Assembly: GCA_913056365.1 (NCBI GenBank)
Contig: CAJXLT010000001.1
Span: 62,001 to 126,000 of the forward strand
Origin: an uncultured Paenibacillaceae bacterium
GTDB lineage: Bacteria; Bacillota; Bacilli; Paenibacillales; K13
Direction of reading: 5' to 3'
Length of the DNA: 64,000 bases
Under the pieces are notes generated by a model. That model was not told where the DNA came from and ran no database searches. It worked only from the letters and a program-made list of their open reading frames with translations. Below are positions 1 to 9,348 of this stretch, in pieces. Made by a program: the position numbers and the translations under genes. Every line of letters starts with the position of its first letter. Within the stretch, counting starts at the first letter, position 1.

Positions 1-848
1 TTCACATTAGCCAGCTCATTGACATAACGGGCTACATTCGTCAACGAAGCGAGCTGCTCCTCAGAGACACACGTGTAATCCAGCTTAAGCTGGAGATTCG
101 GAATAACCGAACACAGGTTGGCATTGCCGCATCTTTCGCCGAATCCATTAATCGTGCCCTGCACTTGTCGAGCACCGGCTTGTACGGCAGCAATGCTGTT
201 AGCTACGCCGAGCTCGCAGTCATTGTGCGCGTGGATGCCGATCTGCACCTTCACGCGAGATTTGACTTCCTTCACGATCTCCGTAATTTCATGTGGCAAA
301 GTACCGCCGTTCGTATCACACAGAATAATCCAGTTCGCTCCAGCTTCCTCTGCTTTCTGTATCGTGGACAGCGCGTAGTCTGGATTGTGCTTGTATCCGT
401 CGAAGAAGTGCTCGCCATCGTAGATGACCTCGAGTCCGTTGTCCTTCAGATAGCGGACAGAATCGAAGATCATGGCGAGATTTTCTTCCAGTGTCGTCTG
501 CAAGGCCTTATCAACATGGAAATCCCAAGACTTGCCGAAGATGGTGGCGCACGAGACTCCGGCATCGAGAATGGCCTTCAAGTTGGCATCCTGTTCAGGC
601 GGGGTGAACTTGCGCCTAGTACTGCCGAACGCAGTAATAGTGGCGTGCTTCAGCTTCAATTCCTTCACACGGTGGAAGAACTCGATGTCCTTGTTGTTGC
701 TGCCTGGCCATCCGCCTTCAATATAATGGACACCCATTTCGTCTAATCTGAGGGTGATTTTCAGTTTGTCCTCAACCGACAGGCTGATTCCTTCTCCTTG
801 CGTACCGTCGCGCAAAGTAGTATCGAATATAGTAACTGCCTTGCTCAT
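1..848 (-). CDS. cimA: (R)-citramalate synthase, CimA type, N-terminal part (runs off the window)
   Basis: The first 282 codons are visible. Translation begins [20 protein letters not shown], the DTTLRDG metal/substrate loop of the DRE-TIM metallolyase family. [16 protein letters not shown] segment supplies the His-x-His metal ligands and is followed by [12 protein letters not shown]. The family condenses acetyl-CoA with a 2-oxoacid. The [12 protein letters not shown] and [17 protein letters not shown] segments are typical of the CimA/long isopropylmalate-synthase-like group, which makes citramalate from pyruvate for isoleucine synthesis. The ATG at 848 follows the strong site AAGGAGGG by five bases. 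The C-terminal regulatory domain lies outside the window, so citramalate versus isopropylmalate specificity rests on N-terminal resemblance only. Confidence 0.88.
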   Translation of the reverse strand, partial: MSKAVTIFDTTLRDGTQGEGISLSVEDKLKITLRLDEMGVHYIEGGWPGSNNKDIEFFHRVKELKLKHATITAFGSTRRKFTPPEQDANLKAILDAGVSCATIFGKSWDFHVDKALQTTLEENLAMIFDSVRYLKDNGLEVIYDGEHFFDGYKHNPDYALSTIQKAEEAGANWIILCDTNGGTLPHEITEIVKEVKSRVKVQIGIHAHNDCELGVANSIAAVQAGARQVQGTINGFGERCGNANLCSVIPNLQLKLDYTCVSEEQLASLTNVARYVNELANV

Positions 849-1030
849 AGTGCCCTCCTTCAATGTCATCGGAAATCGGAACATGGTGCATGTTAATTTC
901 TAATTATAGCATGATTTCTGCGTGCGTGGACAATGAATGCTGTTTTTTTCTTGCGAAAAATGGGCTCATGACGGAGTCTGTTATAAAATGGATATCACAT
1001 CGAAGTGTGAAGTACTATGCGAAGGTTAGG

Positions 1031-1059
1031 TTGACCTTCCACTTGAGCGGAGCTATGAT
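1031..1059 (+). promoter_or_regulatory. Sigma-A-type promoter for dinB
   Basis: TTGACC (1031-1036), a 17-bp spacer, then TATGAT (1054-1059). Transcription would start about 40 bases before the dinB ATG. I found no LexA-type CGAAC-N4-GTTCG box here, so damage induction is not evident. Confidence 0.55.
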
Positions 1060-1106
1060 CAATCGTAGGGGAAGGATCGGACAGAAAGGTTGGTGAGAAG
1101 CGGTAT

Positions 1107-2417
1107 ATGAAGGAAGTGAATGCTTATTATCCTGTTAATGGACGGATTGTTCTTCATATTGATATGAACGCCTTTTACTGTTCGGTTCATGAAGCGGAGG
1201 AACCAGAAACCTATAAAGGCAAGCCAAGTGCTGTCGCCGGCAGTGTCGAGCAGCGGCGCGGCATTCTTGTTACAGCTTCCTATGCAGCCAGAGCGAGCGG
1301 AATTCGGACTGGCATGCAAGTAAGAGAAGCGCTGAAGCTCTGTCCAGAGCTGCTGCTCATCCAACCTGACTTCGCGTTATATCGAGAATATTCCAGGCGA
1401 TTTATTCGGATCGTCGAAAGCTACACCCCGCTCGTGCAAGTGATGTCGATCGACGAATGCTATGCTGATATTACCGGCTCGAAGCAGTTCGGCACACCGA
1501 TCGATATCGCCAAGATGATGCAGCGCCGTATTATGGAAGAGCTGTCCTTGCCGTGCTCAATCGGACTCGCTCCGAATAAGCTGCTGGCGAAGGTAGCCTC
1601 GGACATGCTTAAGCCGAACGGCTTGACAGTGCTTCGCAGGCGGGACGTTCCCCGTATGCTGTGGGACAAGCCGTGCGGGTACATGTACGGGATTGGCAGC
1701 AAAACCGCAGCCAAGCTGAACAAGCTTGGCATCCATACGCTCGGTCAGCTGGCTAAGGCGGACGAACGATTGCTCAGCGATCGCTTCGGAATTATGGGCG
1801 CTGCATTGATTCGAGCGGCGAACGGTATGGACGATTCGCCTGTGAATCCGGCGCGCGAGCCGAGCAAATCGATCGGTCATACTACGACGCTTCCTGCGAA
1901 TATCTCATCCTTCGAGGAATCGAGCCGCATATTCTTGAATATCGCGGATCAAGTGTGCCGCAGACTGCGTAAGCAAGAGATGGTTGCCAGTACGATTCAA
2001 ATTACGATCCGTGATCCTGGTATGAAGACGATCACACGATCTCAAACACTGGATACACCCACGGATGATGTGCGAGAAGTGTACAAGTCGGCTTGCAAGC
2101 TGTTCCAGACACATTGGAAGGAAGGCAGTGAGATTCGCTTGCTCGGTATTACGCTGCAAGGCTTGGAGCGGAAGGCAAGCGCAGCGCAGCAGCTTGACTT
2201 GTTCAGCTATGAGGAGGCACCGAAGCGAGATAAGCTATTGGCAACGATGGACCGTCTGCGTGACAAATTCGGAGAGAGTTCACTGTTGACAGCAGGGATG
2301 TTAGGGGATGATCCATCCGCGCTCATCCGCGATCACAAGCGGAGGGGGACGAGCTTGCAGAAGGACCTTCTATGGACGGAGAAGCCTGCTTCGGACGAGG
2401 AAGAGCTGGATTCGTAG
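1107..2417 (+). CDS. dinB: DNA polymerase IV (Y-family translesion polymerase)
   Basis: 436 residues, slightly longer than typical Pol IV. Catalytic carboxylates are D19 in HIDMNAFYCSVH and D116/E117 in SIDECYAD. The palm, finger and little-finger domains follow, with a helix-hairpin-helix stretch (GIGSKTAAKLNKLGIHTLGQL) near residues 195-215. A QLDLF sequence near residue 362 fits the consensus beta-clamp binding peptide that tethers Y-family polymerases to the sliding clamp. The role is error-prone bypass of damaged template. GTTGGTGAGAAG lies upstream of the ATG. The first ~11 residues precede the conserved core, so a slightly later start is possible. It is transcribed divergently from the citramalate synthase gene. 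Confidence 0.93.
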   Translation: MKEVNAYYPVNGRIVLHIDMNAFYCSVHEAEEPETYKGKPSAVAGSVEQRRGILVTASYAARASGIRTGMQVREALKLCPELLLIQPDFALYREYSRRFIRIVESYTPLVQVMSIDECYADITGSKQFGTPIDIAKMMQRRIMEELSLPCSIGLAPNKLLAKVASDMLKPNGLTVLRRRDVPRMLWDKPCGYMYGIGSKTAAKLNKLGIHTLGQLAKADERLLSDRFGIMGAALIRAANGMDDSPVNPAREPSKSIGHTTTLPANISSFEESSRIFLNIADQVCRRLRKQEMVASTIQITIRDPGMKTITRSQTLDTPTDDVREVYKSACKLFQTHWKEGSEIRLLGITLQGLERKASAAQQLDLFSYEEAPKRDKLLATMDRLRDKFGESSLLTAGMLGDDPSALIRDHKRRGTSLQKDLLWTEKPASDEEELDS

Positions 2418-2456
2418 AATCGCAACGCATGGAGGGCAGGATTATCGTGAAATGGT

Positions 2457-2485
2457 TTGAACTTTAATTTGAATTGTATTATAGT
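2457..2485 (+). promoter_or_regulatory. Probable promoter of the ferredoxin gene
   Basis: TTGAAC (2457-2462), 17 bp, TATAGT (2480-2485), about 50 bases before the start codon. The match is moderate and other AT-rich -10 choices overlap it. Confidence 0.4.
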
Positions 2486-2514
2486 GTATAGAGGAATAAT
2501 AAAAGTGGTAATAG

Positions 2515-2775
<261 letters not shown>

Positions 2776-2792
2776 GCTGCATCGACACAAGG

Positions 2793-2828
2793 AACTGCTT
2801 GGTCTCTAGGAGGCCGGCAGTTTTTTTG
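2793..2828 (+). terminator. Rho-independent terminator after fer
   Basis: AACTGC...GCAGTT arms around a partly paired GGTCTC/GAGGCC centre, followed by seven T residues. Confidence 0.7.
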
Positions 2829-2970
2829 TGTGTTCAGACATACGCAGCTGTTTCGCACATACATGTCAATGAGACTGGTTCTCTTGGATTATGTATACGG
2901 CACATGGTTGTCGAATCGTTCATATTCTAGTTGAATATTGGATTTTATAGTGCTTCTTGCTAGGGTTGCA

Positions 2971-2979
2971 TGCTATAAT
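2971..2979 (+). promoter_or_regulatory. Extended -10 element for the cyclase gene
   Basis: TGCTATAAT is a perfect extended -10 (TGnTATAAT). The start site near 2986 excludes an earlier start at 2957 and supports the ATG at 3044. Confidence 0.5.
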
Positions 2980-3043
2980 TATGAAAGAAGTAGGCAAAAA
3001 GTTATATATGGCACACACAATGTGTGACATTGGGAGCGATGCA

Positions 3044-4846
3044 ATGAAGAAGAATATTCGTAAATATATTGTATATGGCAATTCCCTCGTCGTCTTGCTC
3101 TGTTTCTTCATGTTCATCTTCCAAGTGTTCCTCACCTTGGAGCGATCCTTATATGAATATGATCTGAAACAGACCGCAACGCATGCGCCGCACGAGGATA
3201 TTGTTGTGATCGGAATCGACGAGCATTCGCTGCAAGCGTTGGGCAGCTACCCTTGGGACAGGCAAATCTACATGCCGTTGCTGGATATGCTGAACGCGGA
3301 AGAAGCACGGCCAACTGCAATTGCGTTCGATATTCTGTTCACTTCAGCAAGTAACCCCGAGAGTGATGCGGCATTGGCATCTACGATGGCAGCATATGAC
3401 AACATTATTATGCCGTCCTATGCGAATATCGAAGATGAATTTAGCCGGGAAGCGGTATCGTTCGGTGAAGACGGGGCGCTGCAAGCGGACAATTGGACGC
3501 ATCCGATTCAACCTTTCGCAGAAGTTACGGAACGGGCTCACATTAATGCCAGAATGGATTCGGACGGTGTCATTCGCCGCAATTGGCTACAAATTAACAC
3601 AAGTGACGGCACACCGATATATTCGATGGCTTACAAGATGGCACAGATGGGCGGCGTTCCGGTCGCAAGCTATCTGGATCGCAATGCTCACAAGGAAATT
3701 CTGATTGATTTCCAAGCCACCTCGAACGATTTCCTGCATGTGCCGTTCGTGTCTGTTCTGAACGGTGAAGTACCTCTGGACATATTCAAGGACCGCTATG
3801 TGTTCATCGGTTTCACTGCTGTCGGGTATGATACGGGGCAAACTGCGATAGAGCAGGAGATGAAGCTCGTCTATGCCCATGCCAACATCTTAAATCAACT
3901 CTTATCACAGACGTACATAAGTGAAGCGCCGAACTTGTATGCAACCGTTTCGATTGTTGCAATGATTTTGCTGGCGCTGTGGTTTACATGGCGATTCAAG
4001 ACTTTGCAGAGTGTACTCATCTTCGTCAGTGTGGCTGCTGCCATACTGATCGGCCAATATTATATTTTCAAGCACGGCGGTATTTATATAGATTCGGTGA
4101 ATCCGCTGGCTGCGCTGAGCTTCACTTATCTATACAATGTGTCAATCAAAGCCTACTTTGAAGCACGTCAGCGAAGCTTTATTACGAAACAATTCGGGCG
4201 CTATATCTCGCCTGATCTCGTTAAGGAAATTGCGCGAAGTGATCAGGAGATTCAATTGGGCGGCATTAACAAGGAATTGTCTGTACTATTTCTAGACGTC
4301 CGAGGATTCACGACGCTGTCTGAACGAATGAAGCCTGAAGAGGTCGTCGGATTTCTGAATATGATGTTCGACTTGATTACGAGCCAAGCACTAGATAATC
4401 ATGGAACGATAGATAAATTTATTGGTGATGCTGCGATGATTCTATACAATGCTCCGTTGGATGTGCCGCATCATGAGTACTATGCAGTCAAGACAGCGTA
4501 TGACATACAGGAAGGCATGAAGCGGGTGCGCGATGAAATCGAGGAGAGATTCGGCGCGACAATCAGTGTGGGCATAGGTATCAATACCGGTGAAGTCGTC
4601 GTAGGCAACATCGGTTCCTTCTTGCGTGTGGACTATACGGCTATCGGCGACAATGTCAACGTTGCCGCGAGAATTGAGTCGAATACGACAGCGAATCAGG
4701 TGCTTGTCTCAGAAGAGACCTATGAGCGTACGAAGGACTATTTCACGTATGAATGTGTCGGCGAGCGTATGATGAAGGGCAAGACAGTCGCTGTTAAGCT
4801 GTATGAGGTGACGGGGATTAAGAAGATATTGGAATTGTCGGACTGA
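3044..4846 (+). CDS. Membrane class III nucleotide cyclase with extracytoplasmic CHASE2 sensor
   Basis: About 600 residues from this start. A membrane segment near residues 11-30 (YIVYGNSLVVLLCFFMFIF) is followed by a CHASE2 sensor of roughly 260 residues (IVVIGIDEHSLQALGSYPWDR, AIAFDILF, FKDRYVFIGFTAVG). Two or three membrane helices come next, then a class III cyclase domain near 400-590. Both metal aspartates are present (LFLDVRGFT and FIGDAAM), and so are the substrate-selecting Lys and Asp (IDKFIGD, YTAIGDNVNVAAR) and the transition-state Arg/Asn region. These residues favour ATP over GTP, so the likely product is cAMP. The start chosen is the ATG behind GGGAGCG; an earlier in-frame start would lie upstream of the inferred transcription start. 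The FecR-domain gene follows 95 bases later, and CHASE2 proteins and FecR-domain proteins are known neighbours in other phyla. Confidence 0.88.
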   Translation: MKKNIRKYIVYGNSLVVLLCFFMFIFQVFLTLERSLYEYDLKQTATHAPHEDIVVIGIDEHSLQALGSYPWDRQIYMPLLDMLNAEEARPTAIAFDILFTSASNPESDAALASTMAAYDNIIMPSYANIEDEFSREAVSFGEDGALQADNWTHPIQPFAEVTERAHINARMDSDGVIRRNWLQINTSDGTPIYSMAYKMAQMGGVPVASYLDRNAHKEILIDFQATSNDFLHVPFVSVLNGEVPLDIFKDRYVFIGFTAVGYDTGQTAIEQEMKLVYAHANILNQLLSQTYISEAPNLYATVSIVAMILLALWFTWRFKTLQSVLIFVSVAAAILIGQYYIFKHGGIYIDSVNPLAALSFTYLYNVSIKAYFEARQRSFITKQFGRYISPDLVKEIARSDQEIQLGGINKELSVLFLDVRGFTTLSERMKPEEVVGFLNMMFDLITSQALDNHGTIDKFIGDAAMILYNAPLDVPHHEYYAVKTAYDIQEGMKRVRDEIEERFGATISVGIGINTGEVVVGNIGSFLRVDYTAIGDNVNVAARIESNTTANQVLVSEETYERTKDYFTYECVGERMMKGKTVAVKLYEVTGIKKILELSD

Positions 4847-4941
4847 ACAACTTCATAGTTGGATACAGTGCGTGACCAATAATTGAGGAACAATATTCGA
4901 ATGGGCAAGTAATAATTCTACATGAAGGAGTTTGAGGCAGA

Positions 4942-7900
4942 ATGACCGGAATCAAGATGAAACGCTGGATGTCGGCACTAGTTAGTGTCGTTATGCTGTA
5001 CGGCTTGATCGCAGGCGCGTTCGCTCCGCAAGCGGAAGCGGCGACGGCGCGGATTGCCAAGATCATCAGTGTCACGGGTGATGTGCAAATTACGAAATCC
5101 GGCGGTACCAAACCGTACAAGGCTTTCAAGGGCTTGTACTTGAACCAAGGGGATCACATCTCCACTGGGTCTGACAGTAGTATCATCCTAGAGGTTGAGG
5201 ACCGCAAGGATGAGGTAACGGTAGGATCGAATTCAGAGATGTATGTGTCCCAGTTGAAGGAAGACAACGGAAGCAAGAACACTAGCTTCAAAGTGTGGTC
5301 CGGTTCCGTATGGACCAAGGCTTCCACACTAGTAGATACAGAGGATACATTCGAGGTAGAGACACCGACAGCGGTCATGGGTGTTCGCGGTACGAACTTC
5401 GCTATTACAGTCCAACCGACATATGGAGATACTAGCATATTCGTAGCTTCTGGTATCGTCCAGGCTAATCATCCTAACACGCTTATTCCCCCCGGGGAGA
5501 ATAGTTCGAATGGGAATAATGTGACGCCAATTTCGGATCCCCCAGTTGTCGTATATCCGACGATGCAGGGCAATCTGTATCCGAATGCGAACATGGACAA
5601 CACAGATTCGAATACGGGCTTTATCAATTTCGATCAGTTCGCTGAGAATACAGATCCTTCGATCATTGAAGCATTGATTCGCAACAAAGCTGCCGCAGAT
5701 CAAGAGAATCAACAATATCTGGACGATCTTCCGCAGAACTCAGATCAAGCACCGCCGGATCTGAATATTAATAATGATGAACAATTGGAAGACTACAAGG
5801 ATAATGTGCAAAATTTGATTGGCAATATCGTAAAGAATTCTATCAATAATGGCAAAATAAACGAACAAGAAGTAGAGAAAATCATCAATAAGGTTGAGCG
5901 TGAGACGAATCGTGATGTAGATATTAATTATAAGAATCCGCCGGAACCGAAGTTGACCGACGAGCAACAGGTTAGACAAGATCGTATGTTGGAAGCAGAG
6001 CGCCTCCGCCGGCAGCAGCAGGAACAGCAGCAGCGGCAGCGCGAGCAGCAGCGTGAGCAGCACGCTGAGTTGCTCGATCGCATTAAACAGTCCGCGGAAG
6101 AGCAGAGACGGCAGAATGAACAACAGGCCAACCAAAAGCAACAAGAAGCGATAGATCGATACAAAAACCAGCTTACCGAGGAGCAAAGAAGACAGTTCGA
6201 AGAAAGACGTAATAATCTGCAAGAGAATGAACGTCGTTCCGAACAAACTCCGCCAACAGGGGGCTCCGGCGGCTCTGGAGGATCGGGCGGTTCGGACAAT
6301 GGATCGACTGGAACAGAGTTGAATGGAACAGGCACTTATGCGGGTTCTGTTACAGCTACAGTCCGTACTGGGAATGCGACCTTCGGTCCGGAATCGGGAA
6401 CTCGCACGATCGAAGGCAATGTCACCTTGACGGGCAGCACTTCCGGTGCAATCACCTTACGCAATGTGGTTGTTACGGGTGATGTGCAGGTGAATACGGG
6501 GAATGCCACTGTCGCCTTACAAGATTCTGTAACGGTGGAAGGGTCTACGGTTATTCAAGATGTCAGCACCCAAACATTCGACAGTCAGGCGATGCACGGT
6601 GATAAGATAGTCGTGAGTGACAACAACGGTGTCAGCTTGCGATTGAGCGGATCGGCCAGCCATGCGAAGGTGGAAGTAACAGGTGACGGTGAAGTGACGT
6701 TATATGGGGATTACCACCACATGGTGCTTGTTCAGGCAGCAGCCAAGCTCATCGTTGGTGCTGATGCGCATATCAAGAAGCTAGACATTCGCCATAGCGA
6801 TGCTCAGTTGGTGAATGAAGGCTGGATTGGGAAAATTGTAGGCGCTTCTGAGCTAGAATTGCATGAATCTGTCGTGTTGGAGATCGAGAAGATCATCCAA
6901 CGCCATGTAGACGCTGTGAATGCAGCGGAATCACCGGAACAGATGGTTGAAGCGCTGTATCAGATAGGATATTCGCAGTTATCGAATGATGTTGTTGCCT
7001 ATCTATTCGAGCTTCGTCCTGTAGCAGGATTCGATACGATCGGACAAATTACAGCAGCTGTTGATCAAGCTATCGCACATACGAATGCAGATCCTTACGT
7101 CTTTTATAAAGGTCCGTCCCCTTTGGTAGATGTCTCTTCGATTGAAGTTGAGGTAAGCGGAGCGGATGAACTGTATGTATTGAATATGTCAGCTTTACTA
7201 GAAGGACCGTCTCCGGTCATGTACCCGTCAGCTGATCAGTTTGAACAGCTCGTAGCTGCAGGTCATGCGTTGAAATTTCCTGTGTCCATAGCAGAACCGA
7301 CTATGGAGTTGGATTTGACGCCAATCACGGAACTAATGCCGTATTCAGAGAAATCCTTACTGTTATACGCTATCCGAGATGATCAAGTATCCCAACCTAC
7401 ACGGCCGATTATTGCGCCAGGCTTGGAAACGACGTATGAAACGATTAGCGGCACTGTTACATTAGCAGAACCAGCGCCTGAAGACGGGCTTAACATTATG
7501 GTGTTCGGCCAGTATTTGAATGTGGAACTCGTATTGCCAGAACCTCCTATTATGGATGCGGTGCACGCGCCTTTTATTGAGAAATATACATTCGTGCATA
7601 TTGCACCAGGGGAAACAACAGCATCCTATGAGATGCAAGTGAGTCATAATGATACTTATGCTGTCGGTTACGCGATCATCTCGGAATTGCCGAGCGAGCA
7701 TACATGGCTTAGACAAGCTTTCGCAGGATACCAAGGAGAGATGGTGTCTTATCCATCCGATGCGCGTGAGATAGAGATTGTCGTAGAAGTTGGCGGGCAG
7801 GCAGACCTGACGATCGAGCATGGAACGCTTGTTACCGGTACTGTACAAGTAGATCCGAGCAAGCTTGACGGTAATGAAACGGTGTATGTATTAGTGGAGA

Positions 7901-9297
7901 ATGAACAAGGACTTGCAGGATATACAACGGTGCCCGTATCGGGAACAGATCCAGAACCGTTCACGGCCATTGTTCCAGAGGGTGAGACTTATCTCGTTCA
8001 CTACTTCCTAGAGGATGAATATGTGTTCAAGAACACGTATTATTATGTGGAGAATGGCTTGTATACGCGAGCATTGGAAGACGCTTCATGGCTTACACTT
8101 GGGGATAGTATCGAATTGAATGTGCCGGCTGACGCTATCGGACAAGTGTCGGTATCTGACGCGCACACATTAGGATTCGCTGTCACGTGGGAGCCTGTAG
8201 CAAATGCTGTTAATTATGACTTTAGGTTCATGGATGATCAAGGCATGCCATATGTTTCATTGCCAGATTTCGTGAGTGCTGAACTAGCAGCAGCGAACAA
8301 TTATACGTACTATCCAGATATGGTATTCAGTTTAATGGGTTCACTCGGACTCGAACCGAACCGAACTTATACGTTGGCTGTCTCAGCATATCCAGAGGGA
8401 AGTTGGGAACCGATGGCTGTTGGAATAAGCAGCTTTACGACGGGTGATCAGCTGCATGACAGACCGTATGTTCTCGGTTCTACTCCGTCATCGCATGCCC
8501 ATGCTATTCAGACTGATGCTGGAATTACGCTTAAGTTCAATGAATCCGTGAACGTGGACAATGTGACGGATAGCGTCGTACTGCTTCGAGGCCAGAGTCG
8601 GGATATCTCGTACATGGAGCCGGTCGAAAATATAGGTATCACTGCAAATACGCAAGGTGATGGAGCGGTCACTGTTCACTTCGATCAAGAGCTGGATTCG
8701 AATTCGTATTACGCCCTGCAACTGAAACAAGGCTTCGTTCGGAACCAATACGGACTCCCGAATGAGGGGTATGAATTGTCATTCCATACAGCTGAAACGA
8801 ATGAATCAGTCCCGTCTGTTACCTCCGTTGTCTATGAAGACAGCATGTACGTAGATTGGGAAGAGGTAGAACTAGCGAGCCATTATGAGGTTTGGGTTAA
8901 CGGAGAGTTCCAAGATTCCGTTATCGAACAGACGAATGTGAATCTGCAAGGCATATATGCAACGCAAGAGCTTGCTGTTCTAGTTCGGGCAACGAATGGA
9001 CAGTCTGTCATTGCCGAGAGTGAGATCTATCCGGAATTCCAAGCAGTCCCGTATTCCAATGCTATTGCAGGCTATTATGATGGTTTCATTCTTTACTTTG
9101 ACTTCGAGCCTGTAGAAGGTGCCGCAAGCTACGTTGTATATAATGGCGATTACCTGTATGGTTCTGGATACGAACCAGGCAACGTTCAGGTGAACGGGGC
9201 AGGCGATGTCACGATCGTTGCTTTGGACGAGAATGGGCAAGTGATTGCTAGATCTTTGATCCGTTATGAACTTGACGGTCCCATATTCGGCTTTTGA
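4942..9297 (+). CDS. Giant secreted FecR-domain protein with coiled coil and Ig-like/SbsA-type domains
   Basis: 1451 residues. A signal peptide (about 1-33, ending AEA) precedes a FecR domain at about 40-165 (GDVQITKSGG, VWSGSVWTKAS, ETPTAVMGVRGTNF). An Asn/Asp-rich region and a Gln/Arg/Glu-rich probable coiled coil (about 335-430) follow, then a Gly-Gly-Ser linker (about 437-450) and beta-rich repeats (about 455-650, GNVTLTGSTSGAITLRNVVV). Long beta-sandwich-like regions come next, including an Ig-like SbsA/Big_5-type module at about 1173-1286. No LPxTG or hydrophobic C-terminal anchor is visible, so it is probably released or held by wall binding. FecR domains act outside the membrane in sensing. 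Its position between the CHASE2 cyclase and a second secreted protein suggests a ligand or scaffold for that sensor, which is inference. GAAGGAG precedes the ATG at 4942; the ATG at 4957 is an alternative. Confidence 0.82.
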   Translation: MTGIKMKRWMSALVSVVMLYGLIAGAFAPQAEAATARIAKIISVTGDVQITKSGGTKPYKAFKGLYLNQGDHISTGSDSSIILEVEDRKDEVTVGSNSEMYVSQLKEDNGSKNTSFKVWSGSVWTKASTLVDTEDTFEVETPTAVMGVRGTNFAITVQPTYGDTSIFVASGIVQANHPNTLIPPGENSSNGNNVTPISDPPVVVYPTMQGNLYPNANMDNTDSNTGFINFDQFAENTDPSIIEALIRNKAAADQENQQYLDDLPQNSDQAPPDLNINNDEQLEDYKDNVQNLIGNIVKNSINNGKINEQEVEKIINKVERETNRDVDINYKNPPEPKLTDEQQVRQDRMLEAERLRRQQQEQQQRQREQQREQHAELLDRIKQSAEEQRRQNEQQANQKQQEAIDRYKNQLTEEQRRQFEERRNNLQENERRSEQTPPTGGSGGSGGSGGSDNGSTGTELNGTGTYAGSVTATVRTGNATFGPESGTRTIEGNVTLTGSTSGAITLRNVVVTGDVQVNTGNATVALQDSVTVEGSTVIQDVSTQTFDSQAMHGDKIVVSDNNGVSLRLSGSASHAKVEVTGDGEVTLYGDYHHMVLVQAAAKLIVGADAHIKKLDIRHSDAQLVNEGWIGKIVGASELELHESVVLEIEKIIQRHVDAVNAAESPEQMVEALYQIGYSQLSNDVVAYLFELRPVAGFDTIGQITAAVDQAIAHTNADPYVFYKGPSPLVDVSSIEVEVSGADELYVLNMSALLEGPSPVMYPSADQFEQLVAAGHALKFPVSIAEPTMELDLTPITELMPYSEKSLLLYAIRDDQVSQPTRPIIAPGLETTYETISGTVTLAEPAPEDGLNIMVFGQYLNVELVLPEPPIMDAVHAPFIEKYTFVHIAPGETTASYEMQVSHNDTYAVGYAIISELPSEHTWLRQAFAGYQGEMVSYPSDAREIEIVVEVGGQADLTIEHGTLVTGTVQVDPSKLDGNETVYVLVENEQGLAGYTTVPVSGTDPEPFTAIVPEGETYLVHYFLEDEYVFKNTYYYVENGLYTRALEDASWLTLGDSIELNVPADAIGQVSVSDAHTLGFAVTWEPVANAVNYDFRFMDDQGMPYVSLPDFVSAELAAANNYTYYPDMVFSLMGSLGLEPNRTYTLAVSAYPEGSWEPMAVGISSFTTGDQLHDRPYVLGSTPSSHAHAIQTDAGITLKFNESVNVDNVTDSVVLLRGQSRDISYMEPVENIGITANTQGDGAVTVHFDQELDSNSYYALQLKQGFVRNQYGLPNEGYELSFHTAETNESVPSVTSVVYEDSMYVDWEEVELASHYEVWVNGEFQDSVIEQTNVNLQGIYATQELAVLVRATNGQSVIAESEIYPEFQAVPYSNAIAGYYDGFILYFDFEPVEGAASYVVYNGDYLYGSGYEPGNVQVNGAGDVTIVALDENGQVIARSLIRYELDGPIFGF

Positions 9298-9348
9298 TCT
9301 AATTCTTCAGGCAACAGCTTAATTACTGAATAATAAAGGAGCTATTCC

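Noticed and set aside
863-1096. 77-residue open frame upstream of dinB
   Set aside because: No ribosome site, and it overlaps the dinB promoter; the reading is not protein-like.
5740-6335. Long minus-strand open frames rich in Leu/Cys inside the FecR-domain gene
   Set aside because: Shadow frames of the Gln/Glu-rich coding sequence; no start signals.
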